A stretch of 64,000 nucleotides of DNA from Polyangiaceae bacterium (GCA_025937785.1 JAICQQ010000016.1:1-64000), one strand, 5' to 3'. Positions 42,933 through 52,519 are shown, numbered from the stretch's first letter. The notes: generated by a model from the letters alone, not told the origin. Made by a program: numbers and translations.

Positions 42933-45900
42933 CTAATCGAAGAGCGGTTGTTGCGCGTAGTCGTTCTCGGCGCTCGAGGCGTCCGAGCTGCTCGCTGTGG
43001 TGGGGCTTGCGGCATCGTGCCCGGGTAGCTGCGAGCGCCGCCCCGTGACCAGGACCTCTTCCCCGCCGTCCTCCGTCAGCCTGCGCACCAGCCGATAGGT
43101 GGTGTTGCCCTCCGCCCGGGCGACCTCCGGCGCTGCGATCAAGAGCTGCAGTTCGAGGCTCTGGCACAGATCGAAGAGCACGCCCAGATTGTCTTGCGAC
43201 AGCCGGTTGGCCTCGTCGAGAAACAAGAAGCGGAGCGAGCCGTGGGTTCTGCCGCTCCGCAGCAGCGTGGCGTCCCGCTCCCATTCGGTGAGGATCACCA
43301 TCATGAGTGCGGCACCGACGCCGATGGCCTCGCCGGTGGAGACACGGGTGGGGTTGGCCAGCTCCCAGGCGCTGCTGTCGGCTTGCCGCTTCACCTCGAC
43401 CTTCAACTCGACGTATTCGCGGTAGTCGAGGATGCGGTGACCACCTCCACGGCCGCCTCCATAACGCTTGAAGATTTCGTCGAGCGCTTCCTCGAAGGGA
43501 AGGTTCGCCTGAAACAAGAGCCGCTGGGCGTTGCCGTTGCGCATCGCCTCGAGAATGGGAGCCATGGCTTCGACACGATCCATTTTGATGCGAATGCCAT
43601 GGATGCCGCCGAAGCGGATCCCGTCCAGGTATTGGTTGATCCTCTTCACCTGGCTCGTAGCTCGGCGTACCTGGACGTCGATGCTGCGGGCGACGTCTCC
43701 CGAGGCACCCCTGAGCTCGTCCTCTTGACGTTTGAGCCGGCCCTCGAGCGTCGCAAGGTCGTTCCGCAGTCGCTCCAGCGCTTCCACCGGATCCGCGACG
43801 TTCGCTACCTGTGCCGGCAAGCGCTTCTGCAACCACTCGCGGACCTGTTGCCACAGCTCGAGGTACGCGAGTGCATCGGCGCCGGGATCGGCCCCGGCGA
43901 AATCCTGCGAAAGCCCGCCGCCGCTGGCTGCCGCCAGGCGGTCCAGCAGCAGCAAGCGCTTGCCCTGGGCTCCGAGCCATAGCTCACGGCTGTGACGCTC
44001 GGTCTCGTCCAAGTCCAGCCCCGTCCAGTGCAACCCGTGCTGCGCGGCGCGCTCGCGTGCGGCGCGCCAGGCCTCTTCGGCGGGCGAGGAATGCTCGCGG
44101 CAGCGATCGAGTTCGGCCTGCGCCGCCTGACGCGCGCGCTCGGCCGTGGTCTGACGTTCGCGCGCGAGCGCTGCGCGTGCCGCGAGCCCGCGAGCCTCTT
44201 GGTTCACGGCGTCGAACTCGGTCTTCAGCGCCTGGTGCGCCGAGCCGGCAGCGACGAGCGCCTCCTCGGACGGCTGCAGCACGCCATCTCGAGCGAGCTC
44301 CTCGGTTGCGCGCGCCAGATGCGCAGCGATCGCTGCGCGGGCCGCCGTGAGGCTCTGGAGTTTTTCGGTCTCGGCTTCCCAGCGGCGCTCGCCGGCTTGC
44401 ACGCGCTCTTCGGCTGCCTGAAGCAGTAGCGCGAGTTCTTGGTGCTGTGCTTCGAGCTCCGGCACCAGCTCTCTTCGTTCGTCGAGGGCGCGCTCGGCGT
44501 CCCGGTAGTAAAGCGCGTGCTCGTGTCTGGAGAGTTCTTCGAGCGTTTCGACCGCAGCGAACAGCCGATCGCGTCTTTCTGCCAAGGCGCCCGCCTGCTC
44601 TTTCCAGGCAGCGATCGCCGCGGGGCTCGGCGGTTCGTGGTGCAGGGCGTCCAGCATGCGCGTCAGTTTGGCGCGAGTCTCCACGCTGCCCTCGAGCTCC
44701 CGCGCGGCGGCGCGCGCGGCGCCGAGAGTTGCGCGGCAGTTCTCGGCCCTGTGCTCGAGGTCGGGTTCGTCGAGCAGCGCGAGTTCTGGTAGTAATGGGC
44801 GCAGCGCTGCCGCGGCGACGCGCGCAGCTTCGGCTTCCCGAGCCGCCGTCTCCGCTTCGCTTTGCCCCGCTACTGCTCGTTCGCGTGCGGCTTCCAGCTG
44901 CCCGCGGAGATCGTTCAGTTCGGCAGCGAGCTGGCGCTCGCGCCATATCTGTGCGTTGGCCCGCAACAGCTCCAGATCCTCCAGGGCCGACCAGAGTCCG
45001 CGCAGCGCGCGCTCCTCGTCTTCGATCGCCCGTTCACGCTCTTCTACCACGCGCCTGAGTGATCGCGCGCGTCGTTCCCGAGCCACGCGGCCGAGCGAGG
45101 CGACTTCGGGAACGCGCGTGATCCGGGTGGCGCCCTCGCTGGCGACCGCGACGTCACGCCCCCCGGCGTCAGGAGCATCGGACAGGCCCGCGAGGTCAGC
45201 GCCTGCGGCTATCAGGTATACGTCGGCGCACTGCCGGTCGACACTAGCGAGCAGGTCGCGGGCGTGAGCCACGTCTTCGACGACGATCGCGTGCACGAGC
45301 GGCCCGAGCCGCGCTTCCACCAGCCGCGCGGTCTCCGGTTCCAGTTCTTCGAAACGCGACGCGAGCAGCGCTCCGTCGAGCAGATCCCTGAGTTCGAGCA
45401 CCGCTGGCGACGCGGCTTCGCGCTGTTCGCCCAACGTCCCGGCCAGGCTCGCGGCGTGGTCGCGTTCGCGCGACAGCTGGGTCAAACGCTGCTCCAGCTG
45501 GTGGATGCGACCCATCAGATTGGCGCGGGCGCCGAGCAGGGAGTCGTCATCGGGTCCAAGCTCTACTCCCACGGATTCGAGGCGGGTGCGGGCCTCGGCG
45601 AACTCGCGCGAGCGGATCTCGAGCTCTTCGACGTGGCGCAGCTTGGCCTCGAGCCGTTCGATGGCTTCCAGCGCCTCGCGCGCATTCCAGCTCGCCGTTC
45701 GCGCGCGCTCGCGCTGATCGCGACAGACGGCGTCGAGGTCGTACAGTGCCGTATGCACCGCCTCCGTGCTGAGGCCGTCGGTGGTAAGCCCTGCTTGCTC
45801 CGCCTTCAGCAGCAGCGCAACCTGGCGTTTCTGGAGCGTCTGGAGCGATCGCAGCTCGCGTTCAAGCGCCCCCTGTCGCAGAGCCAGTCGCTCGCGCTCC

Positions 45901-47453
45901 TGAGCCTCGGCCAGGGCGCCCCGGGCAGCGTCGATCAAGCTCCCGCTGGGCGGCTGAACGAGCAGCGCGTCGAGCGCCTGCCTGGCCGCATCGTAGTCGT
46001 GCCGGAGGAGTTCGGCGGCTTCGCTGTCGCGCAAGCGCTGGGCGCGCTCCCGATCGCACTGAGCGAGCGCTTCGCGGGCGCGCCCCAGTGCCTGGCCGAG
46101 GCGGGTCGAGAGCGCTCCGCGAGCTGCATCGGTGCGGAGCTCGTCGGCGAGCGCGAGGTCGTCCCAGCCCAAGGTCGTGATCAAGGTCGCGGCACGGGCG
46201 AGCTCGGCGTGCGCGTGCCGTGACGCGTGCGCTCGGCGGTGCAGCTCCGACAGGCCAGCCTGTAGGTTCGCCAGCCCCTGCGCGCTCTCCATCAGGTCGG
46301 CTTGCTGGCGATCGCGCTGCTGCTTGTCGCGTCCGCGATCGAAGGCGGCGCTCTGCTGCAGCGCACGCTGTTCGTGGACGGCGCGGTCGGCTTCTGCGAG
46401 CTCCCCCTGGAGGCTCTGGATGCGCCGCGCGGCGTCGAGCGCGCGCTCGACGCGCAGCACTTCGTCGCGTGCTTGCTCGGCCGCACGCTCGAGCGCCGCC
46501 GCGCGCGTGTCGCACAGCTCCTGACGTGCGAGCGCGTCCTTCAGCTCGTGGCTCTGCTGCTCCAGGTGTGCCTCGGCGAGGTTGAGTGCTTTCTCGGCGC
46601 GTGTTCCAGAGGCGGCTTGCTCGACCGCAGCCATGCGTGCGGCGGCCATCGCTGTTTCGAACATGTCGACCCCGGCGCTGAACACACCGGTGATGTGCCG
46701 CTGAAGCTCGCGGGACTCCGCGACTTCGGTGCGCGTCTTGCGGCACGCGCTCAGGCTGGTTCGCATGCGCCCCAGCGTGTCGGAGAGTCCCAGCTCTTCC
46801 TTGAATACGAAGGAACGGAGCTCGGAGGTCAGCGCGCGGGAAATGCCCCCGGTCATGCTCGTCCTCAGCATGTCGTTGTATTTGTTGAGCTCTTCGTCGC
46901 TGCCGAGGCGCATGGGGTTCACACCCAGCGCGAACAGCGCGGCGAAGTACGCCTTGTTCGAGGCGAACACTTCGATCGTGGCTCCGCGCGCGGTCACGAG
47001 CTCTTTGACGCCCTCGAGCGTCGGGATTTCGTCGTGATTGGGTGTGGCTTGCAGCAAGAAGTCTCGCGCGCGCGCTTCGCTGGAGAGGCCGCTGATGATG
47101 AAGGGCGAAAGCTCCAGGCTCGGCTCCGACTTACGCTTCAAGTGCACCCCGGCGATCACGGTCGCGCCTTCCCCCAGCTCGAGCGTAAGGGCGGAAAACG
47201 AGGGCCGGGCTGGGTTGCCGAGGCGACCCCAAATGCCCTTGTCCCCACCGGTGGCGCCGGTCTCCCCCAGGTTGGTGAACCTCAGTCGTGACAGGTCGGG
47301 CAGCAGAGTCACGTAGGCAGCGACCATCACGGTAGTCTTGCCAGCACCGTTGTCTCCCTCGAGCGCGGTGACGTTCGGATCCAGAAGGTAGCGCTCGAAG
47401 AACACTCCTTTCCAGTTGACCAGCACGAGCTCGCGCGCGCGCGTCCTACTCAT
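42933..47453 (-). CDS. mukB: MukB, SMC-like ATPase of the MukBEF condensin
   Basis: Chromosome-organising SMC-type motor of 1506 residues (about 1486 in E. coli). The N-terminal head has Walker A GDNGAGKT (33-40) after VLVNWKGVFFERYLLD; LLPDLSRLRFTNLGETGATG follows as in MukB. Long coiled coils flank a small hinge in the middle (VEARLGPLVHAIVVEDVAHA, then DVYLIAAGADL and TRITRVPEVASLGRVARERR, all paralleling MukB). The C-terminal head has RILDYREYVELKVEVKRQAD, ABC signature STGEAIGVG (from 1372) and Walker B FLFLDE (Asp1413, Glu1414). These are MukB, not MksB/JetC, features. The ATG at 47453 overlaps mukE by 8 bp. Order mukF-mukE-mukB is that of E. coli; no smtA or jetD is attached. Confidence 0.95.
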   Translation of the reverse strand: MSRTRARELVLVNWKGVFFERYLLDPNVTALEGDNGAGKTTVMVAAYVTLLPDLSRLRFTNLGETGATGGDKGIWGRLGNPARPSFSALTLELGEGATVIAGVHLKRKSEPSLELSPFIISGLSSEARARDFLLQATPNHDEIPTLEGVKELVTARGATIEVFASNKAYFAALFALGVNPMRLGSDEELNKYNDMLRTSMTGGISRALTSELRSFVFKEELGLSDTLGRMRTSLSACRKTRTEVAESRELQRHITGVFSAGVDMFETAMAAARMAAVEQAASGTRAEKALNLAEAHLEQQSHELKDALARQELCDTRAAALERAAEQARDEVLRVERALDAARRIQSLQGELAEADRAVHEQRALQQSAAFDRGRDKQQRDRQQADLMESAQGLANLQAGLSELHRRAHASRHAHAELARAATLITTLGWDDLALADELRTDAARGALSTRLGQALGRAREALAQCDRERAQRLRDSEAAELLRHDYDAARQALDALLVQPPSGSLIDAARGALAEAQERERLALRQGALERELRSLQTLQKRQVALLLKAEQAGLTTDGLSTEAVHTALYDLDAVCRDQRERARTASWNAREALEAIERLEAKLRHVEELEIRSREFAEARTRLESVGVELGPDDDSLLGARANLMGRIHQLEQRLTQLSRERDHAASLAGTLGEQREAASPAVLELRDLLDGALLASRFEELEPETARLVEARLGPLVHAIVVEDVAHARDLLASVDRQCADVYLIAAGADLAGLSDAPDAGGRDVAVASEGATRITRVPEVASLGRVARERRARSLRRVVEERERAIEDEERALRGLWSALEDLELLRANAQIWRERQLAAELNDLRGQLEAARERAVAGQSEAETAAREAEAARVAAAALRPLLPELALLDEPDLEHRAENCRATLGAARAAARELEGSVETRAKLTRMLDALHHEPPSPAAIAAWKEQAGALAERRDRLFAAVETLEELSRHEHALYYRDAERALDERRELVPELEAQHQELALLLQAAEERVQAGERRWEAETEKLQSLTAARAAIAAHLARATEELARDGVLQPSEEALVAAGSAHQALKTEFDAVNQEARGLAARAALARERQTTAERARQAAQAELDRCREHSSPAEEAWRAARERAAQHGLHWTGLDLDETERHSRELWLGAQGKRLLLLDRLAAASGGGLSQDFAGADPGADALAYLELWQQVREWLQKRLPAQVANVADPVEALERLRNDLATLEGRLKRQEDELRGASGDVARSIDVQVRRATSQVKRINQYLDGIRFGGIHGIRIKMDRVEAMAPILEAMRNGNAQRLLFQANLPFEEALDEIFKRYGGGRGGGHRILDYREYVELKVEVKRQADSSAWELANPTRVSTGEAIGVGAALMMVILTEWERDATLLRSGRTHGSLRFLFLDEANRLSQDNLGVLFDLCQSLELQLLIAAPEVARAEGNTTYRLVRRLTEDGGEEVLVTGRRSQLPGHDAASPTTASSSDASSAENDYAQQPLFD

Positions 47454-48237
47454 GCTCCTCGGTCGTCTCCGCGTCCGGGTCCGGACTGTCCCAGGGCAGA
47501 TCGTCGTCATCGTCGAACGGCACCGCGTGCTCAGGCGCGCTCTCAGCGGCAGGCTCCGCTCGGGGTTCGCCGTCGAAGACGGAGTCCCCATCCGGGTCGC
47601 TGTCGAAGGCCGGTTCGAGCATGACCTCGCCTTTGGCCACGAGCTTCGCCAGAGCCTCTTCTGGTGCTTCCGAACCCCGCACGGGTTCGGCGAAACGCAT
47701 CAGCGCGGAGCGCAGCCGCACGCTTTCGCCCTCCAAGAGCTCGATGAAGCCGCCGCTGGCGAGCTTGCGCAGCCCTTCGGCCACGCGCGCTCGCACCGTT
47801 TCCTGAGCCACGCGTTCGTCGAGGCGTCGCTTCTTGGGATTCAGGGCTCGCATCAGGCCATCGGTACCCATGACGCCGGCCAGGTGCGCGAGCACGTCGT
47901 CTCGCGTAACGACGCCCCCGCTCTGCACGGTGCGCGGGTCGAGGTAGAGCAGCGCCAGCGCCTGACCCACCAGCATCTCTGGGACCGAAAGCTGGCGCTT
48001 GCCCAGCTGATCGGTGACCGGCAACAAGTAGAAATAGCCATCCGACTTGTGCACCAGCTCGCAGCCGAACCTGCGGTAGAAGCCTTCGAGCACTGCCTGC
48101 GCGTCGAGCAGGAATGCGTACCAGGTCGAGTCGTCGCGATCGATGTGCCGCCCGCGGCGCAGCGCGAGGTCGACCTCGGGGAAGCTCTCATCCGTGACTG
48201 CGGCGCCGAGGTCGTCGATGACGCGGCTGGTCTCCAT
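47446..48237 (-). CDS. mukE: MukE, kite-type subunit of MukBEF
   Basis: Cytoplasmic protein of 263 residues (E. coli about 230). The core parallels MukE: FPEVDLALRRGRHIDRDDST, YAFLLDAQAVLEGFYRRFGC, LVHKSDGYFYLLPVTDQLG, and the winged-helix end VRARVAEGLRKLASGGFIEL with VRLRSALMRFAEPVRGSEAP. An acidic C-terminal tail (DDDDDLPWDSPDPDAETTEE) is longer than that of E. coli. MukE binds MukF and regulates the MukB ATPase. The ATG at 48237 shares one base with the mukF stop (TGATG), and the gene ends 8 bp inside mukB, so all three should be cotranslated in set proportion. Confidence 0.95.
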   Translation of the reverse strand: METSRVIDDLGAAVTDESFPEVDLALRRGRHIDRDDSTWYAFLLDAQAVLEGFYRRFGCELVHKSDGYFYLLPVTDQLGKRQLSVPEMLVGQALALLYLDPRTVQSGGVVTRDDVLAHLAGVMGTDGLMRALNPKKRRLDERVAQETVRARVAEGLRKLASGGFIELLEGESVRLRSALMRFAEPVRGSEAPEEALAKLVAKGEVMLEPAFDSDPDGDSVFDGEPRAEPAAESAPEHAVPFDDDDDLPWDSPDPDAETTEEHE

Positions 48238-49562
48238 CAGACGCTCCTTTTCTCGGGGACTTGCCATTGCTCGATGGCGAGGTTCTGGTCGACCACTACC
48301 CATGGTCGTTCGCCCCGCGCCAGCGGGCGGGTGATGCGCGCCAGCAGCTTGGCGATGCGACCCGCCGCGACGAAACGTTCGGCGTCCGGCAAGCCTTCGG
48401 TCATGCGCTGCGTGAGCTCGGAGAGCTCGGTCACGCCCGCGGCCAGGAAGGCCTCGATGCGTTCCATCATCAGCTGATCCGGGTCGGGCGCGGCAGCGCG
48501 CGCCTCAGGCTCGGCGTCGGGTTCGCGTTTGGGGCGGCGCACCGGGGGCGGGTTCTCGGGTGGCTTCACTTCGCGCAGCACTCCGAGCGCGGGCGCGTGG
48601 GCCAGCGTCAGGGAGTACGCACGACCCTCGGGGGCGAGCAGCAGCTTCTTCAGGCGCTCGGTGAGAGCGCGCGCAGGGTCGAAGCGCACGACGTCCTGCA
48701 AATAGCGATGCACGTACTCGTAGTACTCCGTCCAGGCTTGCTGGCGGCTCTGGCCCCAAGCACCGATGCGATCGACTTGCTCGATCACGTGCATTACGGC
48801 ACGCTCACGCTCGTCGTCGTCGGCGTCAGTGTCGTCTGCGGTCACGACACCGAGCAGGTCTTGCAGCAGCGCCTGAAGCTCGTGGCTGCCGCGGAGCAGC
48901 ACCTCGTTCAGTTCGCGCAGCGTGCTCGCGGTCGATTCGAGCAATGCCTGGCACTGTTCGAGCGAGCCGAACCAATCCGCGCTCAGCAGCTGCGAGATAC
49001 GCCGTTGGAAGTCCTCTTGCTCCAGATCGAGGCCGCGCTGCCTGGCTTCGATGCCGCGCACGAGATCGCTCACGGTGATACGCAGCGGCGCGATCACGCG
49101 CGCTTGCCAGGCTTCGGGATCGCGGGCTTCGCGCGCCGCAGCCAGCACCTCGGTCAGGCTCAACATCAGCGTCCGCGAAAGCAGCGTCAGGCTCTCTCGC
49201 GTGAGGGGTTCGCTGTGCACGTAGAAGTCGACGATGCCGGTAGCCAGGCGCGTGAGCGCGTACTCGCCGGCGCGGCGCACGCCAGCCCCGTCGACACGAG
49301 CGAGCAGCCTCTGTTCTCGCAAACGCCGCAAGGCGTGGGTGGCTCGCGCCTTGACGTTTTCGGTGCTGGGCTCCAGGGCCAGACACACTTGTTCGAAAGC
49401 GTCGCCCAGCTGTTCCTCCCCGAACGCGCTCAGGTTCAACTGCTCGGATTTGAGCGCCAGCAGCGTGATGAAACATAGATCGAGGGTGCTGAGCTCGAGC
49501 GAGAGCTTCTGCTCGGCGAGCAGCGCGAGCACCTGTTTGGGGTCGCGGTCGGACGCGGTCAC
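48237..49562 (-). CDS. mukF: MukF, kleisin subunit of MukBEF
   Basis: Kleisin of 441 residues that bridges the two MukB heads and carries MukE. Length and order of features equal E. coli MukF: an N-terminal winged-helix dimer domain (VLALLAEQKLSLELSTLDLC, FGEEQLGDAFEQVCLALEPS), the helical middle with GIVDFYVHSEPLTRESLTLL, APLRITVSDLVRGIEARQRG, ISQLLSADWFGSLEQCQALL and STASTLRELNEVLLRGSHEL, then DRIGAWGQSRQQAWTEYYEY, a Pro-rich acidic linker and a C-terminal winged helix. The GTG at 49562 aligns with the MukF start; the frame is open 48 codons further but that part runs into the upstream gene. First gene of the operon. Confidence 0.95.
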   Translation of the reverse strand: MTASDRDPKQVLALLAEQKLSLELSTLDLCFITLLALKSEQLNLSAFGEEQLGDAFEQVCLALEPSTENVKARATHALRRLREQRLLARVDGAGVRRAGEYALTRLATGIVDFYVHSEPLTRESLTLLSRTLMLSLTEVLAAAREARDPEAWQARVIAPLRITVSDLVRGIEARQRGLDLEQEDFQRRISQLLSADWFGSLEQCQALLESTASTLRELNEVLLRGSHELQALLQDLLGVVTADDTDADDDERERAVMHVIEQVDRIGAWGQSRQQAWTEYYEYVHRYLQDVVRFDPARALTERLKKLLLAPEGRAYSLTLAHAPALGVLREVKPPENPPPVRRPKREPDAEPEARAAAPDPDQLMMERIEAFLAAGVTELSELTQRMTEGLPDAERFVAAGRIAKLLARITRPLARGERPWVVVDQNLAIEQWQVPEKRSV

Positions 49563-49683
49563 GCAGCGCTGCCGATCATGGAAGGAAGGCTGCCTATCAC
49601 GGAACCCGATCGTCTGCAGCGCGTGGGGGGCAGCAGGCTGAACGAGCGACCGGATGACCGGCTTGGGGCACTGGTGGAAGGCT

Positions 49684-50286
49684 TCAGAAGCCGAGGCTGA
49701 CGCCACCCAGGGCGGCCGTCTTGATCGTGACGCTGTCGAACAGCATGACGAAACGAGCCTCGATGCTGACCAGAATCGGGCTCACGAAAAGGAGCTCGGC
49801 CGCAGGCACGATCGAAGTTTCACCTCGGATCGTCTTGAGGCACTCGATCTTGTCTCCGATCAGCGAATTGCAATCCCTGAGCGTGCTCGTGGAGATCCCG
49901 ATACCGGCTTTGGGTCGCAGGATGAAGCTATCCGAGAACTCCATGTCGTAGCCGCCCCATACGAGGGACTGCCAGTAGTTCCCACCCACGTAGATGGGAT
50001 CTGGGTACATGTTGGTCGGGTCGGGGTACTCGACCTCTTCACCCTTGAACCAATCGAACGAACCACCCAAGTAGATGGCGCTGTCGAGTGTATATCCAAT
50101 GGCGCCACCGAAACCGGTGCCCCACGGATTGTACTCGAGCTCCTCGAGGGCGAAGGCGTAACGCACTCCGAGTTCGATCTGAACGCGTTCGAGCGTCGCT
50201 GGCTCGGCGAAAGCCGTCCTGGGCGCTACGAAGACCGTGACGATGGCGATGGCGGCGAGCCACCCTAATTTAATCCTGCGATGCAC
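49684..50286 (-). CDS. Outer-membrane beta-barrel protein upstream of mukF
   Basis: Protein of 200 residues. From GTG 50286 a signal peptide (WLAAIAIVTVFVAPRTAFAE) is followed by amphipathic strands and polar loops (IELGVRYAFALEELEYNPWG, GFGGAIGYTLDSAIYLGGSF, VWGGYDMEFSDSFILRPKAG, ARFVMLFDSVTIKTAALGG) ending in an aromatic residue, as barrels do. A TTG start 15 bp upstream is also in frame. Function unknown. It lies 121 bp before mukF on the same strand, so read-through is possible, but a functional link with the condensin is not expected. Confidence 0.75.
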   Translation of the reverse strand: MHRRIKLGWLAAIAIVTVFVAPRTAFAEPATLERVQIELGVRYAFALEELEYNPWGTGFGGAIGYTLDSAIYLGGSFDWFKGEEVEYPDPTNMYPDPIYVGGNYWQSLVWGGYDMEFSDSFILRPKAGIGISTSTLRDCNSLIGDKIECLKTIRGETSIVPAAELLFVSPILVSIEARFVMLFDSVTIKTAALGGVSLGF

Positions 50287-50789
50287 TGGGTACCTGTCCA
50301 ACGCTGCTTGTCGTGCCCGGTCCTTTCCGAGCCGGGGCTTACAACAGCGCTGGCATTAAGTCCACGCGGTTCCGCCAACTCGGTTTACGAGCCGGCCCAC
50401 GCGGCGGAATCTTGGAGCCTACGTGGAATCAAGCCAGGGATGTCCTCCGAATCGACGATGAGTCTGCGTTAACGCTTCCCCTGGTCTGCTCACTCGTCTC
50501 TCCTCGTTCGTTGGCACTGCGCTCGCCGTCCGGTTTGCGCCGACGTGAGGCTACTTGCGCGCAAGGATCCCAGCTCGCTGCGCGTTGTCCGCTCGTGGCA
50601 CAGCAGGTGTCCGCGTGACTGTCCGCGTGACTGTCCGAGCCAGCGACACGTAGTGAATCGACGCTGGTCGAGCAACGGTTTGCACTCGCCGTTTTTGCCT
50701 CGGGTGTGCGAGTTAACGCAGCGTTGGCATTCTGCGTGCAGTGGGCGCGCGGTTCACGCCGCGTTCACAGCGGCTTCGCCGCCTCCGCC
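50287..50789. other. Divergent intergenic region of about 500 bp
   Basis: It separates the barrel gene from the TPP-enzyme-like gene. If the latter starts at GTG 50706, the gap shrinks to about 420 bp. I see no gene. It holds the 12-bp repeats at 50608-50638 and a distant 10-bp inverted pair, CTGCGTTAAC at 50464-50473 and GTTAACGCAG at 50712-50721. Promoters for both genes should lie here. Confidence 0.4.
50608..50638. repeat. Short 12-bp direct repeat
   Basis: TGTCCGCGTGAC occurs twice head to tail at 50608 and 50620 and partly a third time. It is non-coding as far as I can see. Confidence 0.75.
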
Positions 50790-52367
50790 ATGCTCCCCCC
50801 TTCGACGAGTGCCAGTGGGTGTCCATCCGATCCAAGGCCCCTGGTGATCTTCGGGATTCCAGGGGCAGCAAACTCCAGCTCGGCGCTAGTGGCCGCGCTC
50901 GGCGCGTCTCCCCGCTCGCAGAGCTCGACCTTCGTGACCTGCGCTCAGCCGTCGGCCGCGCTCAGCATGGCCGACGGGTACGCCCGCGTATCGGGTCGAC
51001 CGGGTGTCTGCGTGCTGGCCGACGCGAGCGTCGCTCCGAACGCCGCGACCGCGCTGCTCGTCGAACGCGAAGGGGAGTCTTCGGCGTTGCTCGTCGTGGT
51101 GCAGGGCGAAGAGCGTCTGGTTGCGATCGACGGACGGCTCCACCCTTGGCCTGGCTGGGGCCTCACCGGCGTCGACGGGATCCGAGACCGCGTGCGTGAC
51201 GCTCAGTCCGCCGAGCTCCGCGCCCACGAGCGCCAGCTGCAAGCCGTGCTGGGCAGCGTCCGCCCGCTGCTAGTGCTCGGGGCCGGCGCGCGGCAGGCTC
51301 TCGACGACCCGCGTGACCCCGCGCTCTCTGCGGCCCGCATGCGCCGACTGATGGACATCGTGGAACGCCACGCGCTGCCGGTCGTGACCTCGCCGCGCGC
51401 CAAAGGCATCTTCCCCGAGTCCCACGCGATGAGCCTCGGGTGCCACGGCGTGAACAACGAGTGGTTCACGCGCTACGTGCGCCGCGGGATCAGTTCGCTT
51501 CTGATCGTGGGAGCTCGGCCGGCGCGCGGGGCCGCCCGGGGACGAGAGTTCGGTCTCGAGCCGGGGGCGCCGGTGATCCATGCCGCCGCGGGACCCGCGG
51601 AGCCTGACGACGGCGCCGGTGAGACGACACGAGTGCTCGTCGAGCCCGCGCTGTTCCTCGACGAGTTCGTGCGTTGTGCTGCCCAGGCGCACCCGTCCCG
51701 TCACGCGGCCGAGCGCCAGCGCGCGTTTCCCGACAGCATCAAGCGCAGCGAGCGTTGGAGCGGGCGGATCGAACGGACGTCGCTCAACACGCCGCTGAAG
51801 CCGCAGCGGGTGATGAGCGAGCTCCAGGCGATCTTGACTCACCATGCTGGATGCAAGGGTGGCGTCAACCTGTTCTGCGAGGTGGGCAACGCGCTCGGCT
51901 GGGTCTCGGAGCACCTCACGCTAGAGACGCCTCACCGCTTCTGGTGCAGTGCGCGGGCGGGGTCCGCGGGGTGGGCCTGCGGCGCGGTGATCGGAAGCAA
52001 ACTTGCCGACCCCGAGCGGCCTGCGTTGGCCGTGCTCGGGCAACATGCGTTGTTCGCACACGCCGAAGAGCTCAGCGAAGCCGTGAAGCATCGAGTGGGG
52101 GCGCTTTGGCTGGTGTTGAACGAGGAGACGCGCGAATCCACGGGCGGAAGCTCTCGAGACGACGTCTCGCGTTTGGCCCTGGAGCTCGGAGCCGAGGTGC
52201 ACGACGTGCGATTGCCCGGCGCGCTGGTGCGCAGGTTCGACGATGCATTGAGCGCTGCGGGCGAACACTCCCGGCCTCAGGTCCTCGTCGTCCACGTGGA
52301 CGGCGACGAGGTGCCAGCCGTGCCGCACTCTTGGCGTCGATCGCCGATGATGCGCTGGGTCTCGTAG
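50790..52367 (+). CDS. Divergent TPP-enzyme (acetolactate synthase-like) protein, probably lacking catalytic residues
   Basis: Protein of 525 residues with the three-domain plan of acetolactate-synthase-type enzymes: an N-terminal pyrimidine-binding domain (VIFGIPGAANSSSALVAALG, ALSMADGYARVSGRPGVCVL), a middle Rossmann-like domain (VRPLLVLGAGARQALDD, GISSLLIVGARPARGAA) and a C-terminal domain. Two key features are altered. The Glu that activates thiamine diphosphate, normally in H-E-Q before AADGYA, is replaced (TCAQPSAALSMADG), and the GDG-N cofactor motif of the C-domain reads LGQHALFAHAEELSEAV instead. It may be non-catalytic or bind another cofactor. The ATG at 50790 is my choice; a GTG at 50706 is also in frame. 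No subunit or pathway gene is adjacent. Confidence 0.7.
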   Translation: MLPPSTSASGCPSDPRPLVIFGIPGAANSSSALVAALGASPRSQSSTFVTCAQPSAALSMADGYARVSGRPGVCVLADASVAPNAATALLVEREGESSALLVVVQGEERLVAIDGRLHPWPGWGLTGVDGIRDRVRDAQSAELRAHERQLQAVLGSVRPLLVLGAGARQALDDPRDPALSAARMRRLMDIVERHALPVVTSPRAKGIFPESHAMSLGCHGVNNEWFTRYVRRGISSLLIVGARPARGAARGREFGLEPGAPVIHAAAGPAEPDDGAGETTRVLVEPALFLDEFVRCAAQAHPSRHAAERQRAFPDSIKRSERWSGRIERTSLNTPLKPQRVMSELQAILTHHAGCKGGVNLFCEVGNALGWVSEHLTLETPHRFWCSARAGSAGWACGAVIGSKLADPERPALAVLGQHALFAHAEELSEAVKHRVGALWLVLNEETRESTGGSSRDDVSRLALELGAEVHDVRLPGALVRRFDDALSAAGEHSRPQVLVVHVDGDEVPAVPHSWRRSPMMRWVS

Positions 52368-52519
52368 CGACGCGGGTCGCCGGACACAGCCCGTGTCGAG
52401 CGGACCGCGACGCTGGCAGCCGCGGTCGCCGCACGGCCGCGATTTCTGCGGGCGGTGCGGCTGGCACGGCCCTGGCAAAGCGAGTTCGCGGCAGACCAGG
52501 AGTGAACGTGGAACGAGTC

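Noticed and set aside
42933-49562. Wadjet/JetABCD or MksBEFG defence system
   Set aside because: The ATPase, kite and kleisin sequences follow MukB, MukE and MukF, not their Jet/Mks relatives, and no JetD-type TOPRIM nuclease flanks them. The next genes are a barrel protein and a YcaO protein.
51674-52519. Long upstream extension of the second phosphodiester glycosidase
   Set aside because: It runs out of frame through the TPP-enzyme-like gene, is Arg/Ala-rich and lacks structure; the signal anchor starts at 52520.
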